Shown: positions 36,169-45,298, numbered from the stretch's first letter. The stretch: DNA of 64,000 bases from Acetobacterium wieringae (GCF_026646375.1 NZ_JAIPPU010000011.1:62001-126000), one strand, 5' to 3'. Notes: generated by a model not told the origin, from the letters alone. Numbers and translations: made by a program.

Positions 36169-37497
36169 ATGCTGGGTGCGATTATCGGGGACATTGTCGG
36201 TTCCCGTTTTGAATTTAATAATCATCGGAGCAAGGACTTTGACCTGTTTACCAGAGCCTGCGAGGCTACGGATGATAGCATCATGACGCTTGCGGTTGCC
36301 AAAGCGATCATGGAAGCAGGTCAAGCTGGCTGTTTTCCCCTGGATAATGAGCTGGGAAATCGCGAATACTATCAGCGGGTAGAACGATTAACCGTGCAAT
36401 GGATGCAGAAAATTGGTCAAAAATACCCCCATTGCGGCTATGGTGGTCGATTTGGGCAATGGGTTTTTTGTGATAATCCCCAGCCCTACAACAGTTACGG
36501 TAACGGTGCCGCCATGCGGATTAGTCCGGCGGCCTTTGCGGCGCGATCCGAAACTGAAGCTCGGATGCTTGCAGAAGTAATTACCCGGGTTACCCACAAT
36601 CATCCAGAAGGTTTAAAAGGTGCAGAAGCGACTGTCCTAGCTATTTACATGGCTCGTAATGGAGCTAGCAAAGCAGCCATTCGAGAACGGATAGACGGAT
36701 ATTTCTATCACTGGGATTTTACCATTGATGAACTTCGGGATAGCTACCAGTTTAATGAAACCTGTCAGGAAACGGTGCCTCAGGCCATTCAGGCCTTTTT
36801 GGAATCCATATCGTTTGAGGATGCCATCCGGACGGCCATCTCCGTCGGGGGAGATAGTGACACCTTGGCTGCCATCACCGGGGCCATTGCTGAAGCATAT
36901 TATGGGGTACCCAAAGCGCTTAAAGAAAAGGCTCTGACCTATTTGGATGCAGAGCTTTGTCAAATTTATGAGGAGTGGCAAGCCTATCTAAAGACTGGAC
37001 CTCGACAGATTAGAATCCGGGAAGCTACTCAAGCAGAGCGAACGCTTTTATTCAAAGAAGCCTACAAGATCTGGCATAAAAATAGAACCCTGGCAGAGTA
37101 CATTCATGACAACGCCAAAGAAGATGCCTTCGGAAAACGCTATGTTATCGATCGGGAGGGTGATTTGGTCAGTTCATTGATTGTTTTGACTCTGGAACCA
37201 GTGCTGGGGATACCTACCTATGGCATTGGCTCGGTGCTGACACCAGAGCCGCACACCGGCAATGGCTATGCCAGGACTCTGCTAAAAGGATGTATTCAAC
37301 AGCTTGAAAAAGACGGTGAGGTGTTCATTTTTCTTTTTTCAGACATCAATCCAGTTTTTTATAAAAAACTGGGATTCCAACTACTCCCGGAACCTCTCCA
37401 GAAAAGTCTTACGAGCCCCTGCATGGTTAAGTGCGGTGAGGTAAGTTGGACGCAGCTTAAGGACGTTTCGGTGGCACTGCTCCCAGACTATTTTTGA
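36169..37497 (+). CDS. ADP-ribosylglycohydrolase fused to a GNAT acetyltransferase domain
   Basis: 442 residues. Residues 1-275 are a DraG-type ADP-ribosylglycohydrolase with the metal-binding sets GDIVGSRFE, EATDDSIMT and VGGDSDTLAAITG. Residues about 285-442 read as a GNAT fold (GSVLTPEPHTGNGYARTLL, NPVFYKKLGFQLL). The first half removes ADP-ribose from protein or nucleic acid; the second may acetylate the same target. ACAAGGAG precedes the ATG. I know of no common protein with this domain pair, and no matching ADP-ribosyltransferase is nearby. Confidence 0.87.
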   Translation: MLGAIIGDIVGSRFEFNNHRSKDFDLFTRACEATDDSIMTLAVAKAIMEAGQAGCFPLDNELGNREYYQRVERLTVQWMQKIGQKYPHCGYGGRFGQWVFCDNPQPYNSYGNGAAMRISPAAFAARSETEARMLAEVITRVTHNHPEGLKGAEATVLAIYMARNGASKAAIRERIDGYFYHWDFTIDELRDSYQFNETCQETVPQAIQAFLESISFEDAIRTAISVGGDSDTLAAITGAIAEAYYGVPKALKEKALTYLDAELCQIYEEWQAYLKTGPRQIRIREATQAERTLLFKEAYKIWHKNRTLAEYIHDNAKEDAFGKRYVIDREGDLVSSLIVLTLEPVLGIPTYGIGSVLTPEPHTGNGYARTLLKGCIQQLEKDGEVFIFLFSDINPVFYKKLGFQLLPEPLQKSLTSPCMVKCGEVSWTQLKDVSVALLPDYF

Positions 37498-37537
37498 CGG
37501 TTTAGTACGCAAAATTACAATCAAAAGGGAGGGTACG

Positions 37538-38101
37538 ATGAAATTCAATAGAAAAACTGCGGGTAAGGGCATTATTATTCTGAATTTTTTTACAATCGCT
37601 GTGTTTTTATTTGTCATTCTCAAAATTTTACCTTATGAATCGATCAGTGGCGGTCGGCTGGAAAGTTATGAAGCGGCGGTTCGCACTGCGACTACCAGCA
37701 TTGTCATGATGATCTATGGCATTCCGGTAGTTGCGGCCGCTTCCGGGCTGGTTCGGGTCAAAGACTATAAAAAACTCTATATCGGATGGTTGATTTTTGC
37801 GCTGATCTTAATGGCGGTGCTCTTTTTTGAAGCGTCGATTATCGGAGTGATTGTGGTGAGCTTTGGTTTACCGCTAATTGCTGTATCTGCTGGAGTGATT
37901 GAATATAGACAGTTTAATCTTACTTCAAAAATATATCTCTGGCTGTCGTTTTTATTTGCCTGTTTGAATACCTTGGGTAACCTATTCGGCGTCACCTGGT
38001 TTGAAAAATTCATTATGGGTCTGGTCACCCTGATTCAGGCAATGCTTTATTTTTATCTGGCCCGAAGTAACCCTAGAAGTAAGCATCGAAAAGGGCGGTG
38101 A
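37538..38101 (+). CDS. Polytopic membrane protein, 187 residues
   Basis: Five or six hydrophobic helices and short basic loops, ending in a basic tail (RSNPRSKHRKGR). No family was recognised. GGGAGG precedes the ATG. It lies 40 bp after the glycohydrolase fusion gene on the same strand and is probably the last gene of that operon. Confidence 0.65.
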   Translation: MKFNRKTAGKGIIILNFFTIAVFLFVILKILPYESISGGRLESYEAAVRTATTSIVMMIYGIPVVAAASGLVRVKDYKKLYIGWLIFALILMAVLFFEASIIGVIVVSFGLPLIAVSAGVIEYRQFNLTSKIYLWLSFLFACLNTLGNLFGVTWFEKFIMGLVTLIQAMLYFYLARSNPRSKHRKGR

Positions 38102-38221
38102 ATTAGAATAAACGATGATCCAAACTGTTGAATCAATCGTCAGTTGATTAGTAAGTAGTTAGTAAAAAGATCACAGTTGGGAATAGCAAGAATCAGAATA
38201 TCAAAAAGTAATAATTTGTAG

Positions 38222-38259
38222 TAGTTGTCGTTGCGACTGAGGTACGGCAACTATTTTTT
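38222..38259 (+). terminator. Rho-independent terminator
   Basis: TAGTTGTCG (38222-38230) pairs with CGGCAACTA (38245-38253, one G-U), followed by a TTTTTT run. It ends the 35569-38101 operon. Confidence 0.8.
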
Positions 38260-38354
38260 ATATATATTTAAATAATTGTATAGTTTAGAAAAAATAGCAG
38301 AAATAATAAGCATTAATAATATATGCAGAAACACCAGAATTAATTGGAAATATG

Positions 38355-38405
38355 TTGACATTAAATTCGTAAAATTGTACAATGATATAAATTTAACCGG
38401 TTAAG
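38355..38405 (+). promoter_or_regulatory. Sigma-A promoter plus TTTAACCGGTTAAG operator (UroD-type methyltransferase)
   Basis: TTGACA 38355-38360, 17-bp spacer, TACAAT 38378-38383, operator TTTAACCGGTTAAG 38392-38405 on the predicted start. The design is the same as at 1116 and 3252. A leader of about 270 nt follows in which I see no known riboswitch. Confidence 0.8.
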
Positions 38406-38664
38406 TTTTAAATTAATTAAATGCGTTCAATTAGATGTTTGAGATGAATTGCCAGCTGAGTTGGTCGTTTTTATACGAGTGTTTCGTAAACTTGGCACCA
38501 TAATGCCTACACTAGGTAGGTTTATTTGATGTGAAAACGTTTATTATCTTTCTTGTCATCATGAACTTCCTACGAAAGCTAGTCGTTTGGCGCATCATGC
38601 TACATCCCGAATCGGGTAAAATTAACGAGCATAAAATTTATTGGAAACTGGAGGCAAAATAACA

Positions 38665-39747
38665 ATGAATAAAATACCATTCGATCCTAAAGAACTTCAG
38701 GTAGTTGCAGAAATACCAAATTTCTTTGGTGCCACAGACCCTGTTTACAATTCGCCAGTGTCGATGAAAGAAAATTACTTAAGAACCATGAAAAAAGAAC
38801 CGGTCTGGGAAAGTCTGGGAAACGAGTCGGCATTGTTTTGTCCGAGCGTAATCCCAGATAATATTGCCAGGGCCTTTGTATTTGAAGCGAATATGATGCC
38901 GCCCCAGGATGGTATTGACATGTTCGGGATACCATGGGAATACGTTCCCGATGCTCAGGGTTCCATGGTGAGACCTGGCAATCATATTCTAAATGACGCC
39001 AACGAATGGAAAGAAGTGCTACAGTTTCCCGACATTGATAGTTGGGATTGGGAAGGCAGTGCCAAAGCTAACAATGGTACTTTTTTGAATGGTAATGGGT
39101 TTGTCCTGGCTTGGCAGATCAACGGATGGTGGTTCGAACGACTTATTTCGTTTATGGGATTTGAAAGAGCAGCAGAAGCTCTGATTGATGAAGATCAGAC
39201 AGAGGCTGTCAAGGAAATTTTTGAGGCGACCACTGATCTGGCGTGTCGCATTGTGGACAAATTCATACAATATTATGACCACATTGATGGTTTTACCGTA
39301 CATGATGATTGGGGGTCACAACGATCGCCGTTTTTCTCTGAAGCAACTGCTCGGGAAATGATTGTTCCTTACATGAGGAAATTGACTGACCATATTCATG
39401 CCAAAGGACTGTGGGCTGATCTACATAGCTGTGGTCATATCGAATCCCGCATTCAGTGCATTCTTGATGCCGGATGGGATTCATGGAGTCCACAAAACAT
39501 GAATGATACCCTAAAGCTTTTTGAAGAGCATGGTGATCGGATATGTTTAGGCTTGATACCTGAAATCTTTGATCCGGCCACAACCAGTGAGGCGAAGCAG
39601 CGGGAATATGCAAGAAAGTTTGCAGACAAAGTATGTATACCAGGTAAATCCTCGTTTATCAGTGTTTATGCGGTTTTGGGTGGGATCATGACCCCAACAT
39701 TTAGAGAAGAATTATATAAACATTCTCGAATTCTTTATAGTAACTAA
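38665..39747 (+). CDS. UroD-type (MtaA/CmuA/MtvB-like) corrinoid methyltransferase
   Basis: 360 residues from the ATG at 38665, which follows GGAGG. The uroporphyrinogen-decarboxylase fold is used in acetogens by O-demethylase methyltransferase I proteins and by MtaA/MtbA. Candidate zinc ligands are H254 and C256 (LHSCG) and C324, the H-x-C-(n)-C pattern of this family. It should move a methyl group from a methoxylated or other methylated substrate to a corrinoid protein. Its operator matches that of the corrinoid gene at 3468, so these two are the likely pair. The substrate is not determined. Confidence 0.9.
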   Translation: MNKIPFDPKELQVVAEIPNFFGATDPVYNSPVSMKENYLRTMKKEPVWESLGNESALFCPSVIPDNIARAFVFEANMMPPQDGIDMFGIPWEYVPDAQGSMVRPGNHILNDANEWKEVLQFPDIDSWDWEGSAKANNGTFLNGNGFVLAWQINGWWFERLISFMGFERAAEALIDEDQTEAVKEIFEATTDLACRIVDKFIQYYDHIDGFTVHDDWGSQRSPFFSEATAREMIVPYMRKLTDHIHAKGLWADLHSCGHIESRIQCILDAGWDSWSPQNMNDTLKLFEEHGDRICLGLIPEIFDPATTSEAKQREYARKFADKVCIPGKSSFISVYAVLGGIMTPTFREELYKHSRILYSN

Positions 39748-39757
39748 ATGAGATATT

Positions 39758-39827
39758 GCTCCTTCTACAGCTTAGTGATTAATTTATTAATCGTTAAGCA
39801 GCTGTAGTAGGAGCATTTTTATTTTTA
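39758..39827 (+). terminator. Rho-independent terminator after the methyltransferase
   Basis: Long stem with small bulges (GCTCCTTCTACAGCTTA and complement, 39758-39814) followed by ATTTTTATTTTT. Confidence 0.8.
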
Positions 39828-39889
39828 CTATGCATATCTGAAGAGGCTTTTGCCAAACGTATGGTTAAAAAAAAGAAACCTGCTTATTG

Positions 39890-39938
39890 TTGACAGGTTC
39901 AGATTACTGTGCTACTATAGTTGACGATACAACAGTTG
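39890..39938 (+). promoter_or_regulatory. Promoter and inverted repeats in front of marR
   Basis: TTGACA (39890-39895), 17 bp, TACTAT (39913-39918). Directly after it GTTG-N6-CAAC (39920-39933) overlaps CAACAGTTG (39930-39938), plausible MarR autoregulatory sites. Confidence 0.65.
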
Positions 39939-39975
39939 CAAAGACAACAGTATAAATATCTGAGTGAGGTAAACA

Positions 39976-40413
39976 ATGTTAATGAATAATCTTTCGATAA
40001 TCGTGCGTCACAGTAAGTTGTTCTGTGAACGACGTTTACATGATTCTGGAGTAGGGTTTCCCGAACAGGTGATTCTGATGTATTTAGCTTCAAACACTGA
40101 GGTCAATCAAGACGCTATTGCTCAGCATTTTATGCTGGATAAAGGAGCAATCGCCAAAACTTTGCGAAAACTGGAGGACAAAAGTCTAATTGAGCGTCAT
40201 CAGAACCCTGAGAATAAACGCGAAAATCTGATTTCCATTGCTTCGGCAGGTCAGAATATTCTTGGGAAAATGGAGGCGGCGCTGAATGAATGGAATCAGT
40301 CTTTTTTTGAAGGCATAAGTGATGAAGAGATTGAGCACTATAGCAAAATTACCAAAAAAATCGCTGACAATGTGGCTAGGCTTAATGAAACGGGCGCTGC
40401 GGATCATCAGTGA
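39976..40413 (+). CDS. MarR-family regulator
   Basis: 145 residues with the MarR winged helix (VNQDAIAQHFMLDKGAIAKT, then LRKLEDKSLIERHQNPENKR). GAGG precedes the ATG. It lies 22 bp before an MFS efflux gene and probably represses this two-gene operon through the inverted repeats at 39920-39938. The inducing compound is unknown. Confidence 0.9.
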   Translation: MLMNNLSIIVRHSKLFCERRLHDSGVGFPEQVILMYLASNTEVNQDAIAQHFMLDKGAIAKTLRKLEDKSLIERHQNPENKRENLISIASAGQNILGKMEAALNEWNQSFFEGISDEEIEHYSKITKKIADNVARLNETGAADHQ

Positions 40414-40435
40414 AAAAGGGAGGATTGAGAATCAA

Positions 40436-42823
40436 ATGACAAATCAGAATAAAAAAATCAGCTACGGGATGATCATGGTGGTATACCTTTTAGGGATTTT
40501 TATGGGAGCGCTGGATACCGGCATTGTCACCCCGGCCAGAACGGTAATTCAAACCAACCTAATGGTTGACGATAAAACTGGAATCTGGATGATTACCATG
40601 TATACCCTGGCTTATGCGGCCAGTATACCGGTAATGGGGAAGCTGGCCGACCGTTTTGGTCGAAAATATATTTATCTTCTCAGCATCTTGCTCTTCGGTC
40701 TGGGTTCACTATTTTGTGGTTTAGCTCAGAGTTTTGCCAGTTTTCCGATGCTGCTGGTGGCAAGAGCGGTTCAGGCCATCGGTGGTGGTGGCATCGTCCC
40801 GGTGGCAACTGCCGAATTTGGCACCACCTTTCCCAAAGAGAAGAGGGGCATGGCCTTGGGTTTGGTTGGAGGAGTTTATGGGATTGCTAATATATTTGGT
40901 GCCTCCGCTGGCAGTGCCATTCTGGATTTAGCTGGAACCGCCAATTGGCAGTATATTTTTTATATTAATGTGCCGATTACGATTTTTATTCTGGCGGCAG
41001 GACTCATTTGTTTGCCAAACACCCGGATTGAAAATGTCAAAAAAATCGATATCGGCGGAATCACCATCGTCACCATCATGGTTCTCTGCATCCTTTATGG
41101 TTTGAAGAACATCGACTTCTTTGATTTTAAAAATACCTTTCTCAGCACGGATGTCTATCCATTCTTGATCATTTTTATAATGTTACTGCCGATTTTTATT
41201 CTGGTGGAGAAAAAAGCTGACGATCCGGTCATCAACTTAACCTATTTTAAAAACACCAATATCTTGATTACTCTGGTATTGTCATTTATCACTGGGATGG
41301 TCATCATGGGGATGATTTTTGTCCCTCAGTTTTGCGAAAATGCGATGAAAACACCAACTGGAAAAGGTGGTTACTATGTCATAATTCTTGGTCTTTTTGC
41401 CGGAGTTGGTGCACCGTTCTCTGGCAAGCTCATCGATAAATTCGGGGTAAAAATAACCCTCGGATTTGGTTTTCTGGTTTCGTGTATCGGTTCACTGTTT
41501 TTGATTTTTGTGACAACTAATTATCCCAGTACCTTGACAGTGGTGATTAGTCTGATTTTGATGGGGTTGGGAATCGGTTTTACCATGGGAACCCCGATTA
41601 ACTATATGATGCTGGACAACACCGAAGCGGATGAGGCCAATTCGGCGCTGGCCACTGTCTCTTTGATTCGATCGATTGGAACGGCAGTAGCCCCGGCGAT
41701 TATGGTTGGTTTTATTGCCCATGCGGGGTTGTCGGTGCAGTCAAACGTAATGAATCTATTGCCAACGGAGGTGAACGTGCCGACTTTACCTTATGCTCAG
41801 GAACTGACAGATGAATTTAATCAGCTAAAAAGCAATGAGAACATTGGTGATCAGCTGGCGACTGTAAGCTTACCGGATTTAACAGCTAAGCAGACGATCA
41901 CAATCAATATGAACGAAAATGGTGGAAATGATATTCCAGAGGATTTGGTTGCCCTGATGAAGGAGTCGGACGTCACTACCATCACAGAAAACAGTAAAAC
42001 CTTTGCAGCACAAATGTTTGCAATCATGATGCCGGATACCATTGCCGAAATTAATGCCGGCATCGATAATGGAATCAATGGGTTAAATACCGGGATTAGC
42101 CAACTAGATGGAAGCATCGCCGAATTGCGAACCGGTTATGATGGCATTGGCGCTGGCATTGCTGGCATGGAGGCAGCACTTTTAGGCCAGCAAGAAGCAC
42201 TTTACCAGCTCGAAAGTCTGCGTGTGACGATGGCAGAGATGATGGCGGCTGCAGCGGCACAAATGACAGTGGCTACACCTGCAGGAATGCCATCCGGAAT
42301 GGCCGGATCTCGGCCAGCAGCAACCATGAGTGCTGCTCCGATGGATGTGGTCAGCATGATTCCGGAAAGTGTACGCAACCAGCTACCACAAACTGTACTG
42401 GATGAACTCAGCGACGTAAAAACCATTGACGATCTTGATGGCAAAATCTGGGCGTTGGAGAGTGCCATCTCAGACTTGTCAGAGCAACTCGATTCGGCCC
42501 AGGCAAATCAGGCTCAGATGGGGAGAGCCATTGATGCGATGGCGGATGTAAAAAACCAGTTAACGACCATGGTAAGTCAGCTGACAATCATGAAGAACGC
42601 CGTACCGGGAGCCTTTGAACATTCAAAAGATAATTATCTGGCAGCGATTGACAACAAAAAAACAGAGCTTGAAAATGAATTTCAGAGAACGCTTAATTAT
42701 GGATTCAAGCAGGTGTATTGGACCGTTGCCATTGCTTCGGTGCTGGCATTAATGCTCCTTGGGTTTTATCAAAAGCGGCCGGCACCCGAGGAAGCTCAAT
42801 TGGAGTCCATTATCGACATTTGA
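40436..42823 (+). CDS. DHA2-type MFS efflux pump with large extracytoplasmic insert
   Basis: 795 residues from the ATG at 40436. Residues 1-440 give 13 helices of a DHA2 drug:H+ antiporter, with motif A as GKLADRFGRKY and motif C around MGALDTGIVTPARTV. A stretch of about 320 residues then separates the last two helices. It contains a GINGLNTGISQLDGSIAELR repeat-rich coiled coil and an Ala/Met/Pro-rich region. The final helix (WTVAIASVLALMLLGF) ends the protein. Normal DHA2 pumps are about 480-550 residues long. The insert should lie outside the membrane and could replace a separate periplasmic-adaptor-like partner. Confidence 0.85.
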   Translation: MTNQNKKISYGMIMVVYLLGIFMGALDTGIVTPARTVIQTNLMVDDKTGIWMITMYTLAYAASIPVMGKLADRFGRKYIYLLSILLFGLGSLFCGLAQSFASFPMLLVARAVQAIGGGGIVPVATAEFGTTFPKEKRGMALGLVGGVYGIANIFGASAGSAILDLAGTANWQYIFYINVPITIFILAAGLICLPNTRIENVKKIDIGGITIVTIMVLCILYGLKNIDFFDFKNTFLSTDVYPFLIIFIMLLPIFILVEKKADDPVINLTYFKNTNILITLVLSFITGMVIMGMIFVPQFCENAMKTPTGKGGYYVIILGLFAGVGAPFSGKLIDKFGVKITLGFGFLVSCIGSLFLIFVTTNYPSTLTVVISLILMGLGIGFTMGTPINYMMLDNTEADEANSALATVSLIRSIGTAVAPAIMVGFIAHAGLSVQSNVMNLLPTEVNVPTLPYAQELTDEFNQLKSNENIGDQLATVSLPDLTAKQTITINMNENGGNDIPEDLVALMKESDVTTITENSKTFAAQMFAIMMPDTIAEINAGIDNGINGLNTGISQLDGSIAELRTGYDGIGAGIAGMEAALLGQQEALYQLESLRVTMAEMMAAAAAQMTVATPAGMPSGMAGSRPAATMSAAPMDVVSMIPESVRNQLPQTVLDELSDVKTIDDLDGKIWALESAISDLSEQLDSAQANQAQMGRAIDAMADVKNQLTTMVSQLTIMKNAVPGAFEHSKDNYLAAIDNKKTELENEFQRTLNYGFKQVYWTVAIASVLALMLLGFYQKRPAPEEAQLESIIDI

Positions 42824-42888
42824 AACTATCAAAAAACGCTTTAAAGCAAGAATCGCACTTTCGACTATGGAACTATAAAGAAGACTGT

Positions 42889-42965
42889 GCTATAATAAAA
42901 AAGTTAGAATCATCGGATAAATTTCAACACTTCCTGATCGGTAACGCAAATCTGGAAGTGTTTTT
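42889..42965 (+). promoter_or_regulatory. Extended -10 promoter and leader terminator of the ABC-F gene
   Basis: An extended -10 (TG-C-TATAAT, 42888-42896) is followed about 30 nt later by a hairpin, AACACTTCC (42926-42934) with GGAAGTGTT (42954-42962), and a T-run. The start codon is at 42994. The hairpin may attenuate the ABC-F gene or simply end the upstream MFS transcript. Confidence 0.5.
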
Positions 42966-42993
42966 AATTGCGAAAAAAAGAAATGGAGAATGA

Positions 42994-44550
42994 ATGAGTA
43001 TTTTAAATGTCGAGAATCTTTCTCATGGATTTGGCGATCGGGCGATTTTTAATCAGGTCTCGTTTCGGTTGTTAAAGGGAGAGCACATCGGTTTAATCGG
43101 ACCAAATGGCGAAGGTAAGTCGACCTTCATGAATATTGTTACGAACCGTCTGATGCCGGATGAGGGCAAAGTGGAATGGGCCAAAAATGTGCGGATCGGG
43201 TATCTTGATCAGCATGCCGTTTTACAACCAGGGATGACCGTCCGGGATGTGTTGACCTCAGCTTTCGATTTTCTGCTGGAGATTGAAAGCCGGATCGGTT
43301 TGCTTTATGAAAAAATGGCTGAAGACAGTCCCGAAGAAGTGGAAAAAAGTCTGGAAGAGGTGGGGGATCTCCAGGAATTGCTGGAGTTTCACGATTTCTA
43401 TCTGGTTGATTCAAAGGTAGAGGAAGTGGGAAATGCCCTGGGTTTAAACGATATCGGGATGGATAAAGATATCACCGAGCTCAGTGGCGGTCAGCGCACC
43501 AAGGTGCTGTTGGGTAAATTACTGCTGGAAAAACCGGATATTTTGCTGTTGGATGAGCCGACCAACTACCTCGATGAACAGCACATTGAATGGTTAAAGC
43601 GTTATCTCAATGAATATGAAAATGCCTTTATTCTGATTTCCCACGATCTGCCCTTCGTTGATTCAGTCATTAATCTGATTTATCATATGGATAACCAGAA
43701 GCTGACCCGCTATGTGGGAAATTATGCCAAATTCCAGGAAGTTCTGGAAGCCAAAAAAGCCCAGGAACAGGCTGCTTACAATAAACAGCAGAATGAAATA
43801 GCCGAGTTAAAAGATTTTGTTGCTCGCAACAAGGCGCGGGTGGCCACTCGGAACATGGCTATGTCACGTCAGAAAAAACTGGATAAGATGGATATCATTG
43901 AGCTGGCCTCGGAAAAGCCAAAACCCCGCTTCCATTTTAAAGAAGCCGGAGCTACTGGCCGCCGGGTCTTTGAAACCGAAAATCTGGTCATCGGTTATGA
44001 TGAACCATTGTCCAAGCCCTTGAATCTGGTGATGGAACGGAAACAGAAAATCGTCTTAAAGGGTACTAACGGCATCGGTAAAACGACGCTACTAAAAAGT
44101 ATTCTGGGCCTGATCCCTCCAGTTGCCGGAACCGTTGAACAGGGCGAAAAACTGCAAATCGGATATTTTGAACAGGAAATGGATCAGGATATTCGCACTA
44201 GCTGTATTGAAGAGGTCTGGAACGAGTTTCCGTCTCTGAATCAGAATGAGGTGCGTTCGGCCCTGGCCCAATGTGGTTTGACCCGCAAGCATATCGAAAG
44301 CATGGTCAAGGTATTAAGTGGTGGTGAGCAGGCCAAGGTTCGTCTCTGTAAACTGATTAACCGGGAAACCAATATTCTAGTTTTGGATGAGCCCACCAAT
44401 CATCTTGATGCTGATGCCAAAGCCGAGCTGCAGCGGGCGCTAGCAGCCTATAATGGTGGGATTCTGATGGTCTGTCATGAACCGGAATTTTATCAGAGCT
44501 TTGTCAATGAAGTCTGGGACTGTTCTCAGTGGACCACTAAAACAATTTAA
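42994..44550 (+). CDS. ABC-F family ATPase (ribosome-associated)
   Basis: 518 residues with two ABC cassettes and no membrane domain. Walker A: GPNGEGKST and GTNGIGKTT. Signatures: ELSGGQRTK and LSGGEQAK. Walker B with catalytic Glu: LLLDEPTNYLD and LVLDEPTNHLD. The linker between cassettes (about 240-310) is the P-site-tRNA interaction motif of ABC-F factors. Members rescue stalled ribosomes or protect them from antibiotics. The leader hairpin in front resembles attenuators used by resistance ABC-F genes. The subfamily is not certain. Confidence 0.93.
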   Translation: MSILNVENLSHGFGDRAIFNQVSFRLLKGEHIGLIGPNGEGKSTFMNIVTNRLMPDEGKVEWAKNVRIGYLDQHAVLQPGMTVRDVLTSAFDFLLEIESRIGLLYEKMAEDSPEEVEKSLEEVGDLQELLEFHDFYLVDSKVEEVGNALGLNDIGMDKDITELSGGQRTKVLLGKLLLEKPDILLLDEPTNYLDEQHIEWLKRYLNEYENAFILISHDLPFVDSVINLIYHMDNQKLTRYVGNYAKFQEVLEAKKAQEQAAYNKQQNEIAELKDFVARNKARVATRNMAMSRQKKLDKMDIIELASEKPKPRFHFKEAGATGRRVFETENLVIGYDEPLSKPLNLVMERKQKIVLKGTNGIGKTTLLKSILGLIPPVAGTVEQGEKLQIGYFEQEMDQDIRTSCIEEVWNEFPSLNQNEVRSALAQCGLTRKHIESMVKVLSGGEQAKVRLCKLINRETNILVLDEPTNHLDADAKAELQRALAAYNGGILMVCHEPEFYQSFVNEVWDCSQWTTKTI

Positions 44551-44591
44551 TTTAAAAGAAAATTAATTTTTAAAATCTCTGTGTAATAAGA

Positions 44592-44620
44592 TTGACAATA
44601 ACCGAATGGTCATTTACTAT
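44592..44620 (+). promoter_or_regulatory. Promoter of tetR/ftsH locus
   Basis: TTGACA (44592-44597), 17 bp, TACTAT (44615-44620). An AATG-GT-CATT inverted repeat overlaps the spacer end (44608-44617 region) and resembles half-sites of the palindrome at 45279. Confidence 0.65.
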
Positions 44621-44645
44621 TGAATTAGTCAGGAGGAGGTGGCAC

Positions 44646-45218
44646 TTGCGAAAAAGAGATGATGCAAAAGAGAAAAGCATTAAAGAGGCGGTCGTAAAAC
44701 TCACGTTAGAAGAGGGGTTTCACGGGACGTCGATTTCTAAAATTGCCAAGGCGGCCGGGGTTTCACCAGCGACGGTCTATACTTATTTTGACAGCAAGGA
44801 AATAATGCTTCAGGTGATCTATCGGGAATATGCCGAAGAAATCTGTCGCTTTGTTTTAAGTCGGGTTCATTATGGAATGAACCATCATCAACTCATTGAA
44901 GGTCTAATAGGAAGCTATTATGCTTACATTGAGGCAAACCAGGAAATTTTCAGTTTTGTTGACCAGTTTTCCAATGCACCATCATTAGTGGGGAGTTGTT
45001 CAGAAATTGACGGTTACAAAAAAATTAAGCAGTTGGTTGCGGACTTGAAGCATCGGGAAATTATAAAAGATTATCACCACGAAAATATTTTGGCGATGAT
45101 TGTCCAGCCAGTCAAGGCAATAGCCGCAAATAATAATATAACCAGGACGGAACGAGCCGAACTGTTACAGGAAATGATCGAAATGATCAAGAGTACCTTA
45201 TTGGTAAATGAAAAATAA
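44646..45218 (+). CDS. TetR/AcrR-family regulator
   Basis: 190 residues. The TTG at 44646 has GGAGGAGG just upstream. TetR helix-turn-helix: FHGTSISKIAKAAGVSPATV followed by YTYFDSKEIML. The gene is 200 bp before an FtsH paralogue, and an exact 9+9 palindrome lies between them (45279-45298), so it probably controls that protease gene as well as itself. Confidence 0.9.
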   Translation: MRKRDDAKEKSIKEAVVKLTLEEGFHGTSISKIAKAAGVSPATVYTYFDSKEIMLQVIYREYAEEICRFVLSRVHYGMNHHQLIEGLIGSYYAYIEANQEIFSFVDQFSNAPSLVGSCSEIDGYKKIKQLVADLKHREIIKDYHHENILAMIVQPVKAIAANNNITRTERAELLQEMIEMIKSTLLVNEK

Positions 45219-45278
45219 AAAAGAAGCGTGATTGTTGACAAAACCACACTAACAATTGCGCTATTTCTTAAGAAATAA

Positions 45279-45298
45279 TTAAATGATCAATCATTTAA
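45279..45298. promoter_or_regulatory. Perfect 20-bp palindrome between tetR and ftsH
   Basis: Arms TTAAATGAT and ATCATTTAA with two central bases (CA). It is AT-rich and in the right place for the TetR operator. A TTGACA lies at 45235-45240, but no well-spaced -10 follows it. Confidence 0.65.

Noticed and set aside
42718-42993. Open frame of 91 codons overlapping the end of the MFS pump
   Set aside because: It is out of frame with a clear gene for its first third and spans a promoter and hairpin; no protein-like features.
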